From VBDM01 sp964430565 (lineage in GTDB: Bacteria; Pseudomonadota; Gammaproteobacteria; Burkholderiales; SG8-39), in assembly GCA_964430565.1 (NCBI GenBank), contig CAYSFD010000051.1, positions 248,001 through 312,000 of the forward strand: a DNA stretch of 64,000 nucleotides, written 5' to 3'. This document shows, piece by piece, positions 59,704 to 64,000 of the stretch. Both the position numbers and the translations under genes were made by a program. The notes under the pieces were generated by a model that was not told where the DNA came from, did not search any database, and saw nothing but the letters and a program-made list of their open reading frames with translations. Each line of letters opens with the position of its first letter. Position 1 is the stretch's first letter.

Positions 59704-60510
59704 CTAGAAACGATACGCGAGGCCCACGCTCGCGTAATAGTTCGAGCTGCGCTCGGCCAGGGGACTGCGCGCGGCACTGCCGTGCAGATGCTTGTAGTCC
59801 AGTCCTCCGACCAGCATCCATTCCCGGCTGAGGTCGGCCGACCACAGAAGCCCGAAGCTCGTGGACAAGGGCCCGCTTCCCGCATCGAACGCCGGCAGTC
59901 CGGTCGCCGCCGACTGCTGCTGGGTGATGCCGTAAAAAGACTGGGCCGATTTTGCGTTGGCCCAAGTCCCCTGGGCAAAAACGGCGACGAGAAAACCTTT
60001 GTCGCCGTAGACTCCCGCCGTGAGGCGCAGGTCGACTTGGGCGCCTCGATCGGCGTCCGCGTTTTGCCTCCCGCGCGCGAGCAGCGTGATTGGGACCGGG
60101 CCGAGGTTCCGGTCCCATTCGACGTGCAGCCCGAAGGATGCCCCGGGGTCGATGTCCGGGACGTTGTAGCGGCTGAGGAAATCCGATTCGCTCGCAATGC
60201 GCCCTCCTTCGTACGCGATTTGCGCCCCAAGGTACAGCGCCGGGGAGAGTTCCACCCTCGCGCCGCCTTCGAGCATGCCTTGGGTCGTGCGCGTAAACCA
60301 GGTCTTGCCGAAGTACCTCAGCACCGGGATCAGTTCCGAGCGCTGAGAGTCCGAGCCGTCATAGGCCGGCCGCGTGCGCACCGCAGCGCCGACGAGTGAC
60401 AAATCCGGGAGCACGCTCTGGGCAAGCGCGACAAGCGGGGCGGTCAGACCTAAAACGAGCGCCGGACCGCGCAACCCGCACGCCCGAATCGCCGAGGCAA
60501 TGTGTTGCAT
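59704..60510 (-). CDS. MipA/OmpV family outer-membrane protein
   Basis: The 268-residue protein has a signal peptide (ALVLGLTAPLVALA) and a beta-barrel of about 10-12 strands, with MipA/OmpV features: AAVRTRPAYDGSDSQRSELI near the start and the end SSNYYASVGLAYRF with a terminal Phe. MipA links murein hydrolase and synthase in E. coli; OmpV-type proteins serve as porins or adhesins. I prefer the ATG at 60510 (MQHIASAIRA) over 60549. Its stop faces the end of the EEP gene. Confidence 0.88.
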   Translation of the reverse strand: MQHIASAIRACGLRGPALVLGLTAPLVALAQSVLPDLSLVGAAVRTRPAYDGSDSQRSELIPVLRYFGKTWFTRTTQGMLEGGARVELSPALYLGAQIAYEGGRIASESDFLSRYNVPDIDPGASFGLHVEWDRNLGPVPITLLARGRQNADADRGAQVDLRLTAGVYGDKGFLVAVFAQGTWANAKSAQSFYGITQQQSAATGLPAFDAGSGPLSTSFGLLWSADLSREWMLVGGLDYKHLHGSAARSPLAERSSNYYASVGLAYRF

Positions 60511-60576
60511 CGGAGCATCCGCCTTAGGCCGTCGCGGGCTAGCGATCATCGCTCGGTCTTTTCTGAAAAAGACCGA

Positions 60577-61374
60577 TCAAGCGGCCCGAAGGAACTGAAC
60601 GAGAGCATCCAGCACTTCATCGGGCTTTTCGGCCATGAGATTGTGGCCGCAGTCCTCGAGCGCGACCGTTTTCGAGCCGGGAATTATTCCCGCAATTTCC
60701 TGCGCGCCGCGCGCCGGCGTCATCGCGTCGCGCGCGGCGAGAAGAAACAGGGTGGGGCACTTCATCTGCGCCGCGCGCTCGCGGCCGCCGCCGTAGTCGT
60801 TGCAGGCGGAAAAGTCCGCGTGCACCACGCCGGGTTTCTGCCGCTGCATCAGGCGCAGGTTCTCTCCACGCACCCAGAAGCCGGGTCCCGGGTTGCTCGG
60901 ATAGTGTGCGTAGGCAGAGTGCGACCAGACGTTGATCATGGCGTGCGCCGCGGGCTCGTCGTTCTTCGTCGCTTGGAGCAACTCCCGCGACACGCGCATC
61001 GGATAAGCGAATGCGAGCAGCGCGATGCGCTTGACTCGCTGCGGATATCGCGCGGCGCATTCGAGGGCGACCAGGGACCCCATGCTGTGACCGACGAGCG
61101 CGGCCGCTCTCACTCCCGCCCAGTCCAGGGCGGCGACGACCCAGTCGGCCATCTCCGCGATGCGCGCCAGCGCCGCGCCGCCGCTTCTCCCGTGGCCAGG
61201 CAGATCGACCGCGAGCACGCCGTAACCGTGGTGCGCCAGATAGCGGCTCTGAAGGCCCCAGACGCTGTGATCCTGCTCGCCGCCGTGAATGAAGAGGACT
61301 GTTGGGAGCTTTGGATCAAACGTCTTGCCGCCGGTATAAGCGTAAGCCTTCTGGCCGTTGACGTCTATTTCCAT
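60577..61374 (-). CDS. Alpha/beta hydrolase
   Basis: A 265-residue hydrolase with the fold's markers: oxyanion HGGEQDHSVW, nucleophile elbow VGHSMGSLVALE (Ser), LEDCGHNLMAEKP (His), and acid in AARDAMTP region. The overall pattern suggests a carboxylesterase or a lactone/haloperoxidase-type enzyme, but substrate is not seen. No signal peptide. It lies 5 bases after the MetY-type stop, on the same strand, so they may be co-transcribed. Confidence 0.9.
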   Translation of the reverse strand: MEIDVNGQKAYAYTGGKTFDPKLPTVLFIHGGEQDHSVWGLQSRYLAHHGYGVLAVDLPGHGRSGGAALARIAEMADWVVAALDWAGVRAAALVGHSMGSLVALECAARYPQRVKRIALLAFAYPMRVSRELLQATKNDEPAAHAMINVWSHSAYAHYPSNPGPGFWVRGENLRLMQRQKPGVVHADFSACNDYGGGRERAAQMKCPTLFLLAARDAMTPARGAQEIAGIIPGSKTVALEDCGHNLMAEKPDEVLDALVQFLRAA

Positions 61375-61379
61375 GGCTT

Positions 61380-62675
61380 TTAGCTCTTTTGCGACGCGCG
61401 CAAGCCGCGCTCGAGGTCCTCGATCAGATCGTCGGAGTCCTCCAGGCCGATCGACAGGCGCATCGTTCCCTCGGCGATGCCGGCCGCGGCGAGTGCCGCC
61501 GCATCCATGCGGAAGTGTGTCGTGCTCGCCGGATGGATCACGAGCGACTTCGCGTCGCCGACGTTGGCGAGGTGCGAGAAGATGCGCAGCGCTTCGACGA
61601 AGCGCCTTCCGGCGGCGCGGTCGCCTTTCAGGTCGAAGGTAAACACCGCGCCGCAGCCGCGCGGCAGAAGCCTTTTCGCAAGCACGTGGTCGGGGTGATC
61701 GGGCAGTTCGGGATAGGATACGCTGGCGATTGCCGGGTGCTTGACGAGGAACGCGACCGCCTTGCGCGTGTTCTCGACGTGGCGCTGCATTCTGAGGGGC
61801 AGCGTTTCGATGCCCTGCAGGATCTGGAACGCGGTCGCCGGGCTCATGCAGGCGCCGAAGTCGCGCAATCCCTCGCGGCGCGCGCGCAGCGCAAACGGGG
61901 CGACGGTGGATTCCTCGGCGAAGTTCATGCCGTGAAAACCCGCATAGGGTTCGGTCAGCTCAGGAAATTTCCCCGAAGCTTCCCAATCGAAGGTGCCGCC
62001 GTCCACGAGCACCCCTCCGATCGCCACACCGTGGCCGCCGAGAAATTTCGTCGCGGAATGAAAGAGTAGGTCGGCGCCGTGCTCGAAGGGCTTGAGCAGC
62101 CAGGGCGTGGTGAAGGTCGCATCCACCATCAGCGGTATGCCGTGCTCGTGCGCGATCGCGGCGACACCGGAGATATCGAGCACATCGAGTCCGGGGTTGC
62201 CGAGGGTCTCGGCGAAGAGCACTTTGGTATTCGGCCGTATCGCACTCTTCCAGGCGCCGAGGTCGCGCCCGCTGACGAAGGTAGTCTCGATGCCGAAGCG
62301 CGGCAGCGTGTAGGAGAGCAGGTTGTGCGAGCCGCCGTAGAGCGCGGAGGAGGACACGATGTGCGATCCGGCGCCCGCAATCGTGGCGAGCCCCAGGTGC
62401 AGCGCAGCCTGGCCGCTGGCGGTGGCGATCGCGGCGACGCCGCCTTCGAGCGCCGCGACCCGCTCTTCGAGCACGGCATTGGTCGGATTGGAGATCCGCG
62501 AGTAGACGTGACCCGCGCGTTCCATGTTGAAAAGCGCCGCGGCGTGATCGGAATCGCGGAACACGAAGGAAGTCGTGAAATAGATCGGCGTCGCGCGCGC
62601 GCCGGTGACCGGATCGGGCCTCTGGCCCGCGTGAAGGCTGAGCGTGTCGAACTGGAGAGTGCGGGGTGCGGCCAT
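61380..62675 (-). CDS. metY: O-acetylhomoserine aminocarboxypropyltransferase-type PLP enzyme
   Basis: A 431-residue PLP enzyme of the Cys/Met metabolism family. Blocks include SLHAGQRPDPVTGARATPIY at the start, VYSRISNPTNAVLEERVAAL, and the PLP-lysine block LLFHSATKFLGGHGVAIGG with Lys about residue 209. The length and start fit O-acetylhomoserine sulfhydrylase (MetY), which makes homocysteine or methionine. A cystathionine gamma-synthase is a less likely alternative. A strong ribosome site, GAGGAGGA, precedes the ATG. No SAM riboswitch was recognised upstream. Confidence 0.93.
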   Translation of the reverse strand: MAAPRTLQFDTLSLHAGQRPDPVTGARATPIYFTTSFVFRDSDHAAALFNMERAGHVYSRISNPTNAVLEERVAALEGGVAAIATASGQAALHLGLATIAGAGSHIVSSSALYGGSHNLLSYTLPRFGIETTFVSGRDLGAWKSAIRPNTKVLFAETLGNPGLDVLDISGVAAIAHEHGIPLMVDATFTTPWLLKPFEHGADLLFHSATKFLGGHGVAIGGVLVDGGTFDWEASGKFPELTEPYAGFHGMNFAEESTVAPFALRARREGLRDFGACMSPATAFQILQGIETLPLRMQRHVENTRKAVAFLVKHPAIASVSYPELPDHPDHVLAKRLLPRGCGAVFTFDLKGDRAAGRRFVEALRIFSHLANVGDAKSLVIHPASTTHFRMDAAALAAAGIAEGTMRLSIGLEDSDDLIEDLERGLRASQKS

Positions 62676-62737
62676 GGAGTCCTCCTCGGAGTCCGGCCGA
62701 TTCTAACAGCCGGGGAGGCGGCGCCTTCGTCGTCCCC

Positions 62738-62851
62738 GCGGGGGCCTGTCCCTGAGTGAATCAATCGGGGACGGGGACCCAGTGGCTTTCGTTGCCCGAC
62801 GCTGGATGCCCGCTCCCCGATTCAAGCATTCGGGGACAGGTTTCGCGGGCA
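62738..62851. repeat. Nested inverted repeats upstream of metY
   Basis: At 62807-62851, TGCCCGC and GCGGGCA enclose TCCCCGA (62814-62820) and TCGGGGA (62830-62836). A looser hairpin, GTCCC...GGGAC, is present at about 62740-62765. They resemble one repeat family with GGGGACAGG ends. They lie between the ankyrin gene and metY and may terminate the former. Confidence 0.55.
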
Positions 62852-62868
62852 TGACGTCAATCAGAACC

Positions 62869-63561
62869 CTAGGTCTGCGCGGCCTGCCTGGCGAGCATCG
62901 CCTGCTCGCGAACCGCCTGCTCGGCGCGCGCTTTTTTCAGGATGTCGGCGCATTCCTGCGAGCCGGTCCGCAGGGCGAGCTCGGTTGCCGTTTCACCGTC
63001 CTTGCCCACCATATTGACGTTGGCGCCGTTCCTGATCAGCAGATCGACCATCTTCGGGTCGCCGCGCGCGGCCGCGTACATGAGCGGCGTGTAGCCGCTC
63101 TCGGCGATCATGTTGGGGTCGAAGTTCTGGGACAGGACTTTCTGCGCGTAAAGGAGGTTGCCCTTCTCTATGGCGTAAAACAGCACCTTGATGCTTTCGG
63201 CGCTTTGCTCTCTCGGTTTCTTTTCGAGCCCTGTCGGCAGCAGGTCCACGACGTAGTTGATGAGCGAAACGCCGACCATCGTAGCCATGGCGATGATCAG
63301 GGGCAGGGTCGAGACGCCCAGGCTGTCGGCCACTTCTCCGGGCATGTTCGCCGCGAGCGCGAGCAGAACGACGAGGAAAAAGAACTGGAACTTGAGGTAC
63401 AGGAACAGCGATATGAACACCGTCAGCGCGAGCAGGCCCAGCAGATAGTTCCGGTCGATGCCGACGGCCTCGTGCCACTCTTCGGGAAGGTTGGCCAGCA
63501 CCGCGGCGATCGCTACCAGTACCACGAGGGTGATTTCCCGTCCGCGTTTGCTTAGCTTCAT
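62869..63561 (-). CDS. Membrane protein with ankyrin repeats
   Basis: A 230-residue protein. Two or three closely spaced membrane helices occupy residues 10-120 (VFISLFLYLKFQFFFLVVLL). A C-terminal cytoplasmic-like part has ankyrin repeats: ESGYTPLMYAAARGDPKMVD and NMVGKDGETATELALRTGSQ, plus a more degenerate first repeat. Ankyrin repeats usually bind other proteins. ATG 63561 has GAGGAGAGG upstream. Partner unknown. Confidence 0.88.
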   Translation of the reverse strand: MKLSKRGREITLVVLVAIAAVLANLPEEWHEAVGIDRNYLLGLLALTVFISLFLYLKFQFFFLVVLLALAANMPGEVADSLGVSTLPLIIAMATMVGVSLINYVVDLLPTGLEKKPREQSAESIKVLFYAIEKGNLLYAQKVLSQNFDPNMIAESGYTPLMYAAARGDPKMVDLLIRNGANVNMVGKDGETATELALRTGSQECADILKKARAEQAVREQAMLARQAAQT

Positions 63562-63603
63562 TGTTCCTCTCCTCTGACAACCTTCCTGCCTGGGCGCTGC
63601 CAT

Positions 63604-63609
63604 TATAAT
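63604..63609 (+). promoter_or_regulatory. Candidate -10 element for greB
   Basis: TATAAT in a short gap between divergent genes. The -35 is weak. It would place a transcription start about 30 bases before the greB GTG. Confidence 0.4.
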
Positions 63610-63643
63610 TCAGCCACGATCGTATCTTGAATATCGCATCCAA

Positions 63644-64000
63644 GTGAGCAAGGCATTCACTCGCGAGGGGGACGCGCCCGAAGAGGAACTCGCGGCCGAA
63701 CCTCGGACGCCCCCGGGGCCGAAGAACTACATCACCCCCGCTGGCCTTGCACGCCTGAGATCGGAGCTGAAGGCGCTGGTCGAGGTCGAGCGGCCGGAGC
63801 TGGTGAAAACGGTTGCCTGGGCCGCTTCCAACGGCGATCGCTCGGAAAACGCCGATTACCTCTACGGCAAGAGGCGATTGCGCGAGATCGAGCGCCGGAT
63901 GCGGTTTCTCATGAAACGGCTGGAGATCGCCGAAGTAGTCGATCCCGGAGACCGGGACCGGGACCGCGCGTTCTTCGGCGCCACGGTCACCTACCGGGAT
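63644..64000 (+). CDS. greB: Transcription elongation factor GreB, 5' part
   Basis: The GTG at 63644 opens a frame that runs to the window end (119 codons, incomplete). An acidic and proline-rich extension of about 25 residues is followed by NYITPAGLARLRSELKALVE, then NGDRSENADYLYGKRRLREI and ERRMRFLMKRLEIAEVV. These are GreB motifs of the coiled-coil domain; the two acidic tip residues at the hairpin (in GDRSENADY) are present, and the basic patch separates GreB from GreA. It rescues backtracked RNA polymerase. The C-terminal FKBP-like domain lies outside. Confidence 0.93.
   Translation, partial: MSKAFTREGDAPEEELAAEPRTPPGPKNYITPAGLARLRSELKALVEVERPELVKTVAWAASNGDRSENADYLYGKRRLREIERRMRFLMKRLEIAEVVDPGDRDRDRAFFGATVTYRD

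Noticed and set aside
1..64000. CRISPR arrays, tRNA or rRNA genes, intact prophage
   Set aside because: None was seen by eye; a covariance-model search would settle tRNA and small RNA genes.

Overview
The window is high-GC, densely packed chromosomal DNA from a betaproteobacterium, probably an uncultured Burkholderiales-like lineage. The evidence is the end of a 14-gene-type nuo operon, two solitary Bug/TctC receptors, two CspA-type cold-shock proteins beside an extra IF-1, a class II (B12) ribonucleotide reductase and a betaproteobacterial gspC-to-gspN operon. No rRNA, tRNA, CRISPR array or intact transposon was seen. The placement is inferred from gene content, not from a phylogeny.

Left part (1-12 kb): the 3' end of the complex I operon (nuoI partial, nuoJKLMN) continues into an ADP-ribose NUDIX hydrolase, a lysozyme-fold protein and a DUF2914 membrane protein. 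Then come a yqjD-yqjE-yqjK set, a YdjM-type membrane hydrolase and a Bug receptor.

12-29 kb: a GDSL esterase, a CidA/CidB (LrgA/LrgB) pair and the first cold-shock gene. Next is a PhtD-like decarboxylase next to ligJ, suggesting phthalate/protocatechuate 4,5-cleavage. A membrane coiled-coil protein paired with a VWA lipoprotein follows, then the DUF2157/DUF4401/GDYXXLXY trio, an acyl-CoA dehydrogenase, and a D-2-hydroxyacid dehydrogenase with a cupin. A second cold-shock gene is followed by infA and two tiny genes (a basic peptide and a zinc ribbon). The section ends with an outer-membrane barrel, a second Bug receptor, a hemolysin-III-like protein and a quinone-oxidoreductase-like enzyme.

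29-37.6 kb: nrdJ diverges from an HD-GYP protein, followed by pirin, a signal-less solute-binding protein, two small membrane proteins, a PPOX protein and a DinB protein.

37.7-55.6 kb is the most interesting part. A complete type II secretion operon (gspC-D-E-F-G-H-I-J-K-L-M-N) runs into four genes for exported proteins. They are a kexin-like S8 protease lipoprotein with no propeptide, a separate exported protein that looks like the missing S8 propeptide, a lipoprotein resembling the M4-protease inhibitor emfourin, and a large M4 metalloprotease with a CFI-box-like C terminus. I read this as an island of T2SS-linked proteases, each beside its own partner or inhibitor. A 25-base exact repeat flanks the S8 half, as if it had been inserted.

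Right end (55.7-64 kb): a polysaccharide flippase, a GNAT protein, an IS6-type transposase remnant abutting an endonuclease/exonuclease/phosphatase gene, MipA/OmpV, an alpha/beta hydrolase, a MetY-type enzyme, an ankyrin membrane protein and the start of greB.
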